A stretch of 64,000 nucleotides of DNA from an uncultured Alphaproteobacteria bacterium (GCA_902574225.1 CACGMO010000010.1:1-64000); one strand, 5' to 3'; positions 9,257-17,782 are shown, counted from the stretch's first letter. Translations and numbers: made by a program. The notes: generated by a model not told the origin, from the sequence alone.

Positions 9257-9281
9257 TTGGGGAGGCGAAATTTTCAATCAG
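9253..9281. terminator. Terminator-like inverted repeat between convergent etfA and rapZ
   Basis: CTGATTG (9253-9259) and CAATCAG (9275-9281) are perfect 7-base arms around a 15-base loop; the stem could extend by G.U pairs in RNA. On the minus strand the hairpin is followed by a T-rich tract, as expected for a rho-independent terminator of rapZ. On the plus strand there is no T run. It lies in the widest convergent gap of the window. Confidence 0.4.
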
Positions 9282-9297
9282 TGATCATTAGGAATAA

Positions 9298-10152
9298 TCA
9301 CTTTTGTAAAATTGTGTGCAAAATCTTCACGTCACAATCCTTGTTTAATAAATAATCATACAGCTGCTCAGCAACAAACACAGATCTATGTTGACCTCCA
9401 GTACATCCAAGGCCTATTGAAAGGTAGGATTTACCCTCCCTTTCGAAGGCGGGTATAACTATCGATATCATCTGAAATAAATTTTTTTTAAAGGTTTTCC
9501 AACTCTTATCTTTATTTAGATATTCTTTAACTGCCTCATCAGTCCCATTCAGATTATTCAAGTCCTCCACCCAATTTGGATTCTTCAAAAACCTGCAGTC
9601 AAAAATCATGTCTATTCCTGTGGGATACCCAATACTGAAAGAAAAAGATTGCACCATAATTTGTATATTTCTGTTAATTGCTACCGGAAAAATAGACCCC
9701 AATTTCAATCTTAGCTCATTGGGACTAGTATTACTGGTGTCTAAAACAAAGTCCGCTTTTTCCCTAAGAGGAGCAATTAATTTGAGCTCCTTCTTTATTG
9801 ATAGTTCAAGATTATTTTCACCAGCAACAGGGTGAGGTCTTCTAGATACACTAAATCTTTTTATTAAAATTTCTAAACTACACTCTAAGAATAAGATAAC
9901 CACCCGAGATTTTGATAATGTCTTCCAGTTATTAATCTCCCTCATTAATTTCTGAAGAGAAAAACTCTTCGGCCTTAAGTCCAAACCTATAGCCAATGGC
10001 TTGTCTTCTAAGTTTGTAGAAGCTACCTGAGGAATCAAATGAACAGGTACATTGTCGAGCGTATCAAACCCTTGATCGTCTAGTATATGAATAACAGTTG
10101 TCCTCCCAGCACCAGACTGCCCTATAACTAAAATTAATTCATGCTTGTTCAC
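9298..10152 (-). CDS. rapZ: RNase adapter / nucleotide-binding protein RapZ
   Basis: RapZ (YvcJ family) is a P-loop protein; in E. coli it directs RNase E to a small RNA that controls glucosamine-6-phosphate synthase. The 284-aa protein has the Walker A motif GQSGAGRTT at residues 11-19, a DTLDNVP segment at 31-37, and the C-terminal RNA-binding domain with GLGCTGGQHRSVFVAEQL. In many alphaproteobacteria rapZ lies in a block with hprK, chvG, chvI and pckA; here rapZ and pckA are direct divergent neighbours and the regulatory genes between them are absent. Function in this organism is inferred from the family. Confidence 0.93.
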   Translation of the reverse strand: MNKHELILVIGQSGAGRTTVIHILDDQGFDTLDNVPVHLIPQVASTNLEDKPLAIGLDLRPKSFSLQKLMREINNWKTLSKSRVVILFLECSLEILIKRFSVSRRPHPVAGENNLELSIKKELKLIAPLREKADFVLDTSNTSPNELRLKLGSIFPVAINRNIQIMVQSFSFSIGYPTGIDMIFDCRFLKNPNWVEDLNNLNGTDEAVKEYLNKDKSWKTFKKNLFQMISIVIPAFEREGKSYLSIGLGCTGGQHRSVFVAEQLYDYLLNKDCDVKILHTILQK

Positions 10153-10217
10153 CAGTAGTCACCTTCTATTTCCTTTTTATCTTACACCAACGGACAAGTT
10201 TGGAAAAAATTAAACAA

Positions 10218-10275
10218 CGTTACCTAACGACAATGTGTTTTTAATTGTTTTTTTACTTTATTTGTGATTTACAAA
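10218..10275. promoter_or_regulatory. Palindromes in the rapZ-pckA divergent region
   Basis: The 208-base gap between rapZ and the called pckA start holds CGTTA-CC-TAACG (10218-10229) and, further on, TTTGT-GATTT-ACAAA (10261-10275). Either could bind a dimeric regulator of the divergent genes. No regulator is known to me for these sequences, and short palindromes arise readily in AT-rich DNA. Confidence 0.25.
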
Positions 10276-10360
10276 ATAATGAAACAAATGGTAACAGTCA
10301 AACGGGAGCGGATCTTTGTGATGCTATCAGACAGAACGGGAGTATCGTAAAATTAGTAAC

Positions 10361-11899
10361 GTGTACAAAAATCTAAATGAAATTGACCTAGTCGAAGAGG
10401 CCATTAAGAACAGAGAAGGCAAGTTAGGGAAAGGCGGTTCTTTAATCGTGTTTACCGGGGAAAAGACCGGCAGATCTCCTAAAGATAAACATGTGGTGAG
10501 AGAAAAAAACACAGAAGAGAAGATTTGGTGGGAAAACAACCGGCCAATGACACCTGACCATTTTAACATACTTCATGAGGATATGTTAGAACATCAAAAA
10601 GGAAAAAGGTTTTACTCACAAGATTTACAGGCCTCAATGAACACAAATGAGTTTTTCAATATTGAAGTTACAACAGAATTAGCTTGGCATAGCTTATTTA
10701 TAAGACATTTACTGAAAGTTCCATCGAAGGAGTCGCTCAATAATTTTAAGCCCGACTTCAAAATTTTAAATTGTCCTTCTTTTTTTTCTAATCCTGATCG
10801 GCATGGTTGTGTATCAAAGACAACTATTGCTATAAGTTTCGAAAAAAAGCTCGTTCTAATTTGTGGCACTGGGTACGCAGGTGAGAACAAGAAGTCCGTT
10901 TTTACACTTTTAAACTTTTTACTTCCTGAAAGATCTACAATGCCAATGCATTGCTCTGCAAACCACAATATTTCGAACGAAAATGACGTAGCATTGTTCT
11001 TTGGTTTGTCGGGAACAGGGAAGACAACCCTTTCAGCAGACCCTGACAGAGTTTTGATTGGTGATGATGAACATGGTTGGAGTGACACCGGAGTATTCAA
11101 TATTGAGGGCGGTTGTTATGCAAAAACAATTAATTTAAGTTATGATGACGAGCCACAAATTTTCTCAACCACTGAAAAATTTTCTACAGTAATTGAAAAC
11201 ATGAATTACGACAAAAGCGATCGATCACTTAAATTTTCAGACTCTTCTATTACAGAAAACATGAGATGTGCCTACCCGATTTCTTACATTAAAAATTCAT
11301 CAAAATCTGGGCATGGTGGATCTCCTAAAAATATAATTTTGTTAACATGCGATGCTTTCGGTGTATTACCACCCGTTGCTACACTTACAGCAGCCGAGGC
11401 CGTTTTCTATTTCCTCTCTGGTTTCACATCGAAGGTTGCCGGAACTGAAGAAGGGATCAAGGAACCTGTTCCCACTTTTTCAACTTGTTTTGGTGCGCCA
11501 TTCATGCCCCAAAAACCAGAAGTATACGGAAAACTTTTATGGAGCAAGATCCACAGCACAGAACCCGTCTGTTGGTTGCTTAATACGGGATGGAGCGGTG
11601 GCAGCTATGGAGAAGGGAAAAGAATATCAATAGAGTTAACTCGAAAGATTTTAAAGTTTATTTTAAGCAACAAAAAAAACCTACAGACGCGGAATGACCA
11701 GTTTTTCAATTTTTGCGTCCCGATTGAAATAGATGGTGTTCCTAAAAACTTACTTAACCCTAGGGAGAATTGGGCAAATCCGAATGACTATGATAGGTCG
11801 GCGACTAAATTAAAATCAATGTTTGTGAATAACTTTCAACAGTTTTCTTCAATTAATGAAAAGGTAGATGGCGTTTACAATCGCTTAAAAAATGACTAA
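10361..11899 (+). CDS. pckA: Phosphoenolpyruvate carboxykinase (ATP)
   Basis: PckA converts oxaloacetate and ATP to PEP and CO2, the entry step of gluconeogenesis. The 512-aa reading has the substrate loop TGRSPKDKHVV near 29-39, the P-loop GLSGTGKTTLSADPDR near 220-235 and the metal- and ATP-binding LIGDDEHGWSDTG. The called GTG start has no Shine-Dalgarno at good spacing and cuts into the conserved N-terminus (family NVYYNL; here NVYKNL begins at the residue before the start). In another frame, GTG 10318 or ATG 10321, with GGGAG upstream, encodes LSDRTGVS, which resembles the missing end, so a one-base frameshift near 10348 is likely. DUF429 overlaps the 3' end by 8 bases. Confidence 0.92.
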   Translation: MYKNLNEIDLVEEAIKNREGKLGKGGSLIVFTGEKTGRSPKDKHVVREKNTEEKIWWENNRPMTPDHFNILHEDMLEHQKGKRFYSQDLQASMNTNEFFNIEVTTELAWHSLFIRHLLKVPSKESLNNFKPDFKILNCPSFFSNPDRHGCVSKTTIAISFEKKLVLICGTGYAGENKKSVFTLLNFLLPERSTMPMHCSANHNISNENDVALFFGLSGTGKTTLSADPDRVLIGDDEHGWSDTGVFNIEGGCYAKTINLSYDDEPQIFSTTEKFSTVIENMNYDKSDRSLKFSDSSITENMRCAYPISYIKNSSKSGHGGSPKNIILLTCDAFGVLPPVATLTAAEAVFYFLSGFTSKVAGTEEGIKEPVPTFSTCFGAPFMPQKPEVYGKLLWSKIHSTEPVCWLLNTGWSGGSYGEGKRISIELTRKILKFILSNKKNLQTRNDQFFNFCVPIEIDGVPKNLLNPRENWANPNDYDRSATKLKSMFVNNFQQFSSINEKVDGVYNRLKND

Positions 11900-12590
11900 C
11901 ACTATGGACTTAATTGGAGTAGACGGTACCTCTTCTGGCTGGATTGCATCAATAGGAAACTCAAGAGACAAGTGTTTATCTAGCATAAAATTTTCTGAAG
12001 ACCTCAATAAACTTATGTCAGACTACCCTGACAGTATAGTAGTGATAGATATGCCAATCGAGTTAAATAAAAAAACTTACTTGAGAACATGTGACGTTTT
12101 GGCAAAGAAATATTTGGGGAAAGCTTTCCAATCCTCGATATTTATTCCCCCGTTAAAGAGAGTTCTTAAATGCAATACTTATCAAGAAGCGAATGAGCTT
12201 AGCAGGAAAATAACAGGCAAGGGTTTATCAAAGCAATCGTGGCACTTAAAAAGTAAAATTAGCGAGGTACAACAAATTTCTAAGTTATCTAGTAAAGTTT
12301 ACGAAGGCCATCCCGAGTGCAGTTTCAAAATGCTAAAAAAGGAACCTCTAAAAGCAAAAAAAAAGTCAGTATCAGGAATTTTTGAAAGATTAGATCTCTT
12401 AAAAAGAGTAGGTTTAGATCCTTTATCAGTAAACTTGAAGTTAGAAAATAATTCCTCAATAAAGATCGATGATGTTTTGGACTCTATGGTTCTATTTTTA
12501 ACGGCGTTAAGGATAGTTGAAGGAAATTACTTATGTCTAAAAAAAATAGAAATAACAGATAGTGATAATAATGGCAAAATTTTTATATAA
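11892..12590 (+). CDS. DUF429 family protein (predicted RNase H-like fold)
   Basis: This 232-aa protein resembles the DUF429 family, predicted to have an RNase H-like nuclease fold; its function is unknown. Visible family features are an early GVDGTSSGWIAS segment carrying the first acidic residue, VVIDMPIEL near 50-58 carrying the second, a RTCDVLAKKYLG stretch, YEGHPECSFKML near 137-148, and a C-terminal DDVLDSMVLFLTA with further acidic residues. The start overlaps the end of pckA by eight bases, which implies translational coupling. The next gene, mcd, is 63 bases away with its own apparent promoter. The family assignment is from motif memory, not a search. Confidence 0.75.
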   Translation: MTNTMDLIGVDGTSSGWIASIGNSRDKCLSSIKFSEDLNKLMSDYPDSIVVIDMPIELNKKTYLRTCDVLAKKYLGKAFQSSIFIPPLKRVLKCNTYQEANELSRKITGKGLSKQSWHLKSKISEVQQISKLSSKVYEGHPECSFKMLKKEPLKAKKKSVSGIFERLDLLKRVGLDPLSVNLKLENNSSIKIDDVLDSMVLFLTALRIVEGNYLCLKKIEITDSDNNGKIFI

Positions 12591-12597
12591 ATTTAAT

Positions 12598-12627
12598 TTG
12601 AAATTATGGCCAAAACTAACATATAAC
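12598..12627 (+). promoter_or_regulatory. Possible sigma70-type promoter for mcd
   Basis: TTGAAA (12598-12603) and TATAAC (12622-12627) are 18 bases apart, in the gap between DUF429 and mcd. Each hexamer differs from consensus by one or two bases. AAGGAG (12640-12645) follows, eight bases before the GTG start of mcd. Confidence 0.42.
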
Positions 12628-12653
12628 ATTAGGGTATCTAAGGAGTAAACAGA

Positions 12654-14333
12654 GTGAATATATCTACGCCAGTTGATGATAAAATGAGGAATGACTTTGC
12701 GATCGATGATGGAGGGATTATCAAAAGATCACTAATAGTCTCTAAAAAATTAGAAGTTTACCTACACGATTTAAAGATTGTATTCAAAAATAGCTTTAGT
12801 AACTCAAAAGAAGACAACAAGTATCAAAGCAAGCTTCATGGGCTCGCATGGGTAGCAACATACGTTGAAGCCCTAAAGCAAATGTCCATATGGGCCGATA
12901 GGCTCTATAAGAGCCAAAACTTTAAAAAAGCGGAACGAACAATACTAATTTTGAGCTTTAACGAATATTTAAATCAGCTTTTTGGTGGTATAATGATGTC
13001 TCAAAACGAAATTATTAGGCCCGTCGACCTTGATTACAATAAAGTGGCGCTTGAAAAATTAGATTGTGAAGAGGTTTTATTCTTTAAGGATGAAATTGAT
13101 GTTGATTATCTTAGATCACAATTAATTGAATTAATTATTAAAAATGAAGGCACTTCCTTTATTGGTAACGATGGTTTAAATGAAGATCAAACAATGATCA
13201 GACAGGAATTTTATAAGTTTGCTAAAGAAAAAATTGAACCAATTGCACATGAGTGGCATCTTAAAGATGAGCTTATACCTTTAAGCATAATTGAAGCCCT
13301 CGCTGACTTGGGTGTATTTGGGTTAACCATTCCAGAAGAATTTGGAGGTACCGGTCTTGACAAAACCACAATGTGTGTTGTTTCTGAGGAACTTTCAAGA
13401 GGTTACATCGGTGTTGGAAGCCTCGCTACTAGGACCGACATCGCATCTGAATTGATCCTCTGCGGTGGTTCCACAGAACAGAAAGAGTATTGGTTACCAA
13501 AAATATCATCTGGTGAAATTATGCCAACAGCAGTTTTCACAGAACCAAATACTGGATCAGATCTAGGTAATCTACAAACACGTGCTACTTTGGATGGAGA
13601 AGAATATAGTATTACAGGAAATAAAACGTGGATAACGCATGCATCCAGAGCCAACCTAATGACTTTATTAGCTCGCTCAGACAGGAACAAAGATGGCTAT
13701 AAAGGCTTATCTATGTTCCTGGCACCAAAATCACCTGGAGTAGATAATGATGATTTTCCTGATCAGGGTATAAAGGGTGGAGAGATCGAAGTTTTAGGTT
13801 ACAGAGGAATGAAGGAATATGAAGTAAGTTTTGATGATTTTAGGGTCGATAAAAAAAACTTACTTGGAGAAGAGGAAGGGAAAGGGTTTACGCAATTGAT
13901 GGAAACATTCGAAAGCGCTCGCATTCAAACGGCAGCGAGAGCAATCGGTGTCGCTAAAAATGCCTTTGACTTGGGCCTCAAATATGCTGACGAAAGAACT
14001 CAATTTGGACAAAAGATAATTAAATTTCCACGGGTCAGGGATAAATTGGTAAATATGGCTATCGAAATAATGATCGCTAAACAACTTACTTATTTCTCAG
14101 CAAGAGCTAAAGATGATGGGAAAAGATGTGATTTGGAAGCAGGAATGGCGAAGTTGTTGGCGGCTAGGGTTGCGTGGACAGCAGCCGACAATTCCTTGCA
14201 AATCCATGGAGGAAATGGCTTTGCCCTCGAATATAAAATAAGCCGCGTACTTTGCGATGCACGAATACTCAACATTTTTGAGGGTGCTGCAGAAATTCAA
14301 GCCCAAGTTATAGCAAAACGCATCTTAAGTTAA
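12654..14333 (+). CDS. mcd: (2S)-methylsuccinyl-CoA dehydrogenase-like acyl-CoA dehydrogenase
   Basis: Mcd oxidises (2S)-methylsuccinyl-CoA to mesaconyl-CoA in the ethylmalonyl-CoA pathway and hands electrons to ETF. At 559 aa it is much longer than ordinary acyl-CoA dehydrogenases (about 380 aa) because of a helical N-terminal extension of about 170 residues, the known hallmark of Mcd. The dehydrogenase part shows EEFGGTGLD, the flavin- and substrate-binding VFTEPNTGSDLGNLQTRA, TQFGQKIIKFPRVRDKL and the catalytic glutamate in IFEGAAEIQAQVIAKRIL at the C-terminus. GTG start with AAGGAG upstream. The stop shares a TTAA with the convergent recO stop. A long ACAD of other specificity cannot be fully excluded. 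Confidence 0.88.
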   Translation: MNISTPVDDKMRNDFAIDDGGIIKRSLIVSKKLEVYLHDLKIVFKNSFSNSKEDNKYQSKLHGLAWVATYVEALKQMSIWADRLYKSQNFKKAERTILILSFNEYLNQLFGGIMMSQNEIIRPVDLDYNKVALEKLDCEEVLFFKDEIDVDYLRSQLIELIIKNEGTSFIGNDGLNEDQTMIRQEFYKFAKEKIEPIAHEWHLKDELIPLSIIEALADLGVFGLTIPEEFGGTGLDKTTMCVVSEELSRGYIGVGSLATRTDIASELILCGGSTEQKEYWLPKISSGEIMPTAVFTEPNTGSDLGNLQTRATLDGEEYSITGNKTWITHASRANLMTLLARSDRNKDGYKGLSMFLAPKSPGVDNDDFPDQGIKGGEIEVLGYRGMKEYEVSFDDFRVDKKNLLGEEEGKGFTQLMETFESARIQTAARAIGVAKNAFDLGLKYADERTQFGQKIIKFPRVRDKLVNMAIEIMIAKQLTYFSARAKDDGKRCDLEAGMAKLLAARVAWTAADNSLQIHGGNGFALEYKISRVLCDARILNIFEGAAEIQAQVIAKRILS

Positions 14334-15064
14334 AGCTTATTGAGCGACAACACCCTATTTCTTAACTCGAAAAAATGGTCTGTTCGGAATCCCTTTACTG
14401 GGTGTAAACTCTTTTTTATGAAATATTCTGTTAGTTTAAAACCATTTTCTAAATCAGCTATAGATAAAATGTTTGTCGACTTCCTGTCTCCTAAAAAATC
14501 TGGGAGTACTAGCAATTTTTTTTCCCATCCAACACTTGATTTACTTGAAACAGCACAACCACTCTTCGGGGATACGAACTTTAAGTCTTTTTTTGAACCA
14601 CTCACTACACACTTAGCTAAATCAAGCCCAAAGCCAAGACTTGTTAATAATTGCAACTCCCACTCTACATACCTTCTTAACTTTTCTTCGATGCTGTGTT
14701 TGCCTTCAATATACATAATTGTTTGATGATATAGATCATCGAAATCAAGTCTTTCTGGTAAAAATGTAGAGCAAAGAACACAAATCAAATTAAAAAGTTC
14801 CAACCCAATTCGCTCTTCGCAGATTGTATGGTATCTCGATTTTATCAATTCGACCTTGAAGGTACCTAGGCTTTCTTCAATTCTTGAGTTCCAAGTTAAA
14901 AATAGTTGATTTCCAGGCTGGATAACAGATTTATTCTTTTTGCTAAATGCTCCTCTCACTAAACCCACCCTTCGACCCAGAGAAACCGCAAATACATTTA
15001 TTAGAGCTGAAGTCTCACCATATCTCCTAGAGTCTAAAAGAAGTCCTTCACCCTGCCATCGCAT
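14330..15064 (-). CDS. recO: DNA repair protein RecO
   Basis: RecO helps load RecA onto SSB-covered DNA in the RecFOR pathway. The 244-aa protein begins MRWQGEGLLLDSRRYGETSA, which matches the N-terminal OB-fold of the family, followed by a helical domain; CVVSGSKKDLKFVSPKSG CA-type sequence near 150-170 occupies the zinc-finger position but most of the four cysteines seen in some RecO proteins are missing. It is the last gene of the rnc-era-DUF1491-recO run and shares four bases with the end of mcd. Confidence 0.9.
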   Translation of the reverse strand: MRWQGEGLLLDSRRYGETSALINVFAVSLGRRVGLVRGAFSKKNKSVIQPGNQLFLTWNSRIEESLGTFKVELIKSRYHTICEERIGLELFNLICVLCSTFLPERLDFDDLYHQTIMYIEGKHSIEEKLRRYVEWELQLLTSLGFGLDLAKCVVSGSKKDLKFVSPKSGCAVSSKSSVGWEKKLLVLPDFLGDRKSTNILSIADLENGFKLTEYFIKKSLHPVKGFRTDHFFELRNRVLSLNKL

Positions 15065-15067
15065 TTT

Positions 15068-15394
15068 TTAGAGTCCTTGCTTCAGAAAAAGGTCATGTAA
15101 GTCAAAATCTTTTGATACCACCTCAATAAGCCATAGGTCAGCGTCTGTATCGATTTGTAACTTGAAAAACTCTTTTATACTTGATTCTGTAAGAGTGCTA
15201 AGAAATTTAATTTTTTTTCCCTCGTTATAGTCATTAACTCTATGATAGACATCATATAGGCCGCTACCTTTGTCGTGTTTTACAAAAATTGCACCAGCAT
15301 CAATATCACCTTTATGCTCAATATAGACCGGAATTCCCTTTCGTTCCAGGCTCCATCGAATTGTGTCCACAATCATCTTGGCATTTAAATTCAT
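15068..15394 (-). CDS. DUF1491 family protein
   Basis: This 108-aa protein matches the alphaproteobacterial DUF1491 family, of unknown function. It has a central GDIDAGAIFV segment near residues 29-38 and the conserved DADLWLIEVV near 83-92. There is no signal peptide or membrane helix. It lies between era and recO, three bases from recO and seven from era, where the family is often found. Co-transcription with these RNA and DNA maintenance genes is clear, but no function follows from that alone. Confidence 0.8.
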   Translation of the reverse strand: MNLNAKMIVDTIRWSLERKGIPVYIEHKGDIDAGAIFVKHDKGSGLYDVYHRVNDYNEGKKIKFLSTLTESSIKEFFKLQIDTDADLWLIEVVSKDFDLHDLFLKQGL

Positions 15395-15401
15395 TTAACT
15401 C

Positions 15402-16259
15402 TTAACCTGATTTTTTCATCTTCAGTCGAATAAAGAGGTGTACCTTACTTTTTAAAAATTTCTGCATATCTAGTCTTGCTTGCAAAGATATCATTTTTAT
15501 TGACTTGCCTTCTTTCCCTAAGATTATAGGCTTATAGCTTTTTTTATATAGCCAAACAGTTTGGTATACTTTCAGTGATTTATTAGAGCTAGGTTCAATA
15601 TAATCGGTCTTTATTTCCAAATTATATGGTATTTCTTCATGAATGTACTCAAAGACCTTCTCTCTTGTTAGTTCCGATAGAAAATTTTTTTTACTTATAT
15701 TACTTTTATAGGTCTGCTGGAACAGCCATTCGTTAGAATATGCCTGTTTTTCTACCCAGTTCAAAAATCTTTCCATACCCGACTTTTTACTTAGAGAAAT
15801 AAAGAACGTTTCATCAAAATTGATAACATCATTTATTTTCTTAGTAATCTCAAAAAGATTTACCTTCTCAATGCAGTCAATCTTATTGATTATTAGAATC
15901 TTTTTTTTAAATTTATTCTCATTGTTATTCAGCCAGTTTCTAAACTGATCATCTATAGATTGGCTTTTTTTCGTGTTATCAACCATGTAAATGAGCACAT
16001 CTACATTTTCAGCAACCGTTTTAAAAGTTTCGGAAATTCGAATATTTTTTTCTATTTTATTCAATCCAGGAGTATCAAAAAATATTAGTTGGCTATTATC
16101 TTTTGTTACAACTCCAGTAGTGTTCTTCTGGGTAGTCTGCGCTTTACGTGACACAATAGAGACTTTTTCTCCAACTAGAGAGTTCAACAAAGTACTTTTT
16201 CCAACATTAGGTTTTCCAACAATTAGTGCTTTCAGTAGCTTTTTTTGAGAATCACTCAT
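15402..16259 (-). CDS. era: GTPase Era
   Basis: Era is a GTPase that binds the 3' end of 16S rRNA and acts in 30S subunit assembly. The 285-aa protein has G1 GKPNVGKSTLLN at about 14-25, the switch-1 threonine in TTQKNTTG, G3 DTPGL near 60, and G4 NKID near 125. The C-terminal KH domain includes VWLYKKSYKPIILGKEGKSIK-like sequence, with the GKEGKSIK core near 250. Spacing and length are standard. The start overlaps the end of rnc by eight bases, so the pair is translationally coupled. Confidence 0.96.
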   Translation of the reverse strand: MSDSQKKLLKALIVGKPNVGKSTLLNSLVGEKVSIVSRKAQTTQKNTTGVVTKDNSQLIFFDTPGLNKIEKNIRISETFKTVAENVDVLIYMVDNTKKSQSIDDQFRNWLNNNENKFKKKILIINKIDCIEKVNLFEITKKINDVINFDETFFISLSKKSGMERFLNWVEKQAYSNEWLFQQTYKSNISKKNFLSELTREKVFEYIHEEIPYNLEIKTDYIEPSSNKSLKVYQTVWLYKKSYKPIILGKEGKSIKMISLQARLDMQKFLKSKVHLFIRLKMKKSG

Positions 16260-16941
16260 TAATATTACTAATCTTTTTTAAAATTAGTTCAGCTGCTTTT
16301 GTTTCTGCCATTCTTTTGGTTGAGCCATTACCAACGGCCTTTAAGCCTGACTCCAATAAGACTTCAACACAAAAATCGGGGTCATGATCTGGTCCAGTTC
16401 TAGATATTTGTCTATATATTGGTGGTTCTTGTCCCTCAGATTGTAATAACTCCTGTAATGCAGTTTTTGCATGTGCTTCTATATCCCTAACAAGAGCAAT
16501 CTGCTTTCTCCAAACCTTAAGAACTATCTCTTTAGAGGTCTTAAAACCTGAATCTAAGAAAATTGCGGCTATCAAGGCTTCCACTGCATTCCCTAATATA
16601 TTGACTTTTTGACGATTGCTAGTGCGCTTTACTGATTTACCTAAAGTCAATAAATTTTCTAGTCCAATTTCTTTTGCAATTATAGCGCAGGTTCCCTTCT
16701 TAACGAGATAGTTGTAGTAAGTTGCGATTTGGCCTTCAGTAGAATTAGGGTTTAGCCTCAGTAACTCTTCTGCTATAATCAAACCGAGCACCCTGTCTCC
16801 TAAGAACTCCAACCTCTCATTATTAGCTTTGCTTGATTTTTTAGCAGAGGAATGAGTGAGTGCTTCCTCTAAAAGTCTATTATTCTTAAACTGATAGTTT
16901 AATAGCCTATAAATTTCTTTCTGATGATGATTGATTTTCAC
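16252..16941 (-). CDS. rnc: Ribonuclease III
   Basis: RNase III cleaves double-stranded RNA in rRNA and mRNA processing. The 229-aa protein has the signature NERLEFLGDRVLGL near 41-54, with the catalytic acidic residues, a second acidic site in GNAVEALIAAIFLDSG near 112-127, and a C-terminal double-stranded RNA-binding domain from about 155. The start is GTG, overlapping the lepB stop as GTGA, and the 3' end overlaps era. The lepB-rnc-era order is very common in proteobacteria. Confidence 0.96.
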   Translation of the reverse strand: MKINHHQKEIYRLLNYQFKNNRLLEEALTHSSAKKSSKANNERLEFLGDRVLGLIIAEELLRLNPNSTEGQIATYYNYLVKKGTCAIIAKEIGLENLLTLGKSVKRTSNRQKVNILGNAVEALIAAIFLDSGFKTSKEIVLKVWRKQIALVRDIEAHAKTALQELLQSEGQEPPIYRQISRTGPDHDPDFCVEVLLESGLKAVGNGSTKRMAETKAAELILKKISNINE

Positions 16942-17732
16942 CTAATGACCTTAAAGAAGCGATCTTTTCTCCATGTCCAAAAGTAAAATATAGAGCTACC
17001 TCTAGAAGAGAATAAGATCAGCGATGCTTTACCAATGAGATATTCTTTAGAAACCAAGCCTACCCCACCAAATTGTCTATCAAACCTACTATCCAAAGAG
17101 TTATCTCTATTATCTCCAAGAAAAAAGTATTCATTATCTCCAATTATAAAATCTTGGGTATCATCACCAATGTTTTGTCCTAAGTCTAGGATTTTATAGC
17201 TCTTACCATTATCCAGTTTCTCTAGGCTTTGGTACTTAATGCAATTTTCGTTTCCAAAGGGAACGGGTTCATTCACACATTGTGGAACTGTCTTCATTGA
17301 CCCTTGCTCTATCTTTTTTTCTATAAAATCAGACAATCCCTCTCTTATTAACATAGACTCATTTATGAACAATTTGCCTTTTATCAACCTAACTTTATCT
17401 CCCGGGAGACCGATAACTCTCTTTATGTAATCCTTGCCACTTTTCGGGTGCCTAAACACGACAACATCCCCTCTTTTTGGCTCGGAAAAGAAAATTCTAT
17501 CACTTATTGGACAGATTGAAAATGGGCAAGAATAACGCGAAAACCCATATGAAAACTTGTTAACAAATAAAAAATCGCCCACAAGTAGATTGGGCTTCAT
17601 CGAGCCAGTCGGGATCCAAAACGGCTGAAAAAATATTGTTCGAATTATACCAGCTAGAACAAGTGCAATAATCAAAGTACTTATTAGTTCATAGATTGGA
17701 CCTTTTTTATTTCTTATATTTTTTTGCTTCAT
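16938..17732 (-). CDS. lepB: Signal peptidase I
   Basis: LepB removes signal peptides of secreted proteins at the periplasmic face of the inner membrane. One N-terminal membrane helix (about 14-36) is followed by the catalytic serine in PTGSMKPNL and the general-base lysine in DYIKRVIGLPGD. The C-terminal box is GDNRDNSLDSR. The ATG at 17732 is preferred to the GTG one codon earlier. The length of 264 aa is typical. A short insert with paired cysteines (SCPFSIC) near 66-72 is notable but occurs in other alphaproteobacterial enzymes. It is coupled to rnc by a 4-base overlap. Confidence 0.95.
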   Translation of the reverse strand: MKQKNIRNKKGPIYELISTLIIALVLAGIIRTIFFQPFWIPTGSMKPNLLVGDFLFVNKFSYGFSRYSCPFSICPISDRIFFSEPKRGDVVVFRHPKSGKDYIKRVIGLPGDKVRLIKGKLFINESMLIREGLSDFIEKKIEQGSMKTVPQCVNEPVPFGNENCIKYQSLEKLDNGKSYKILDLGQNIGDDTQDFIIGDNEYFFLGDNRDNSLDSRFDRQFGGVGLVSKEYLIGKASLILFSSRGSSIFYFWTWRKDRFFKVIR

Positions 17733-17782
17733 CACTTTTTATATCTAATTTAACTACTCAGTGCAATTTTACAGATATTTTT

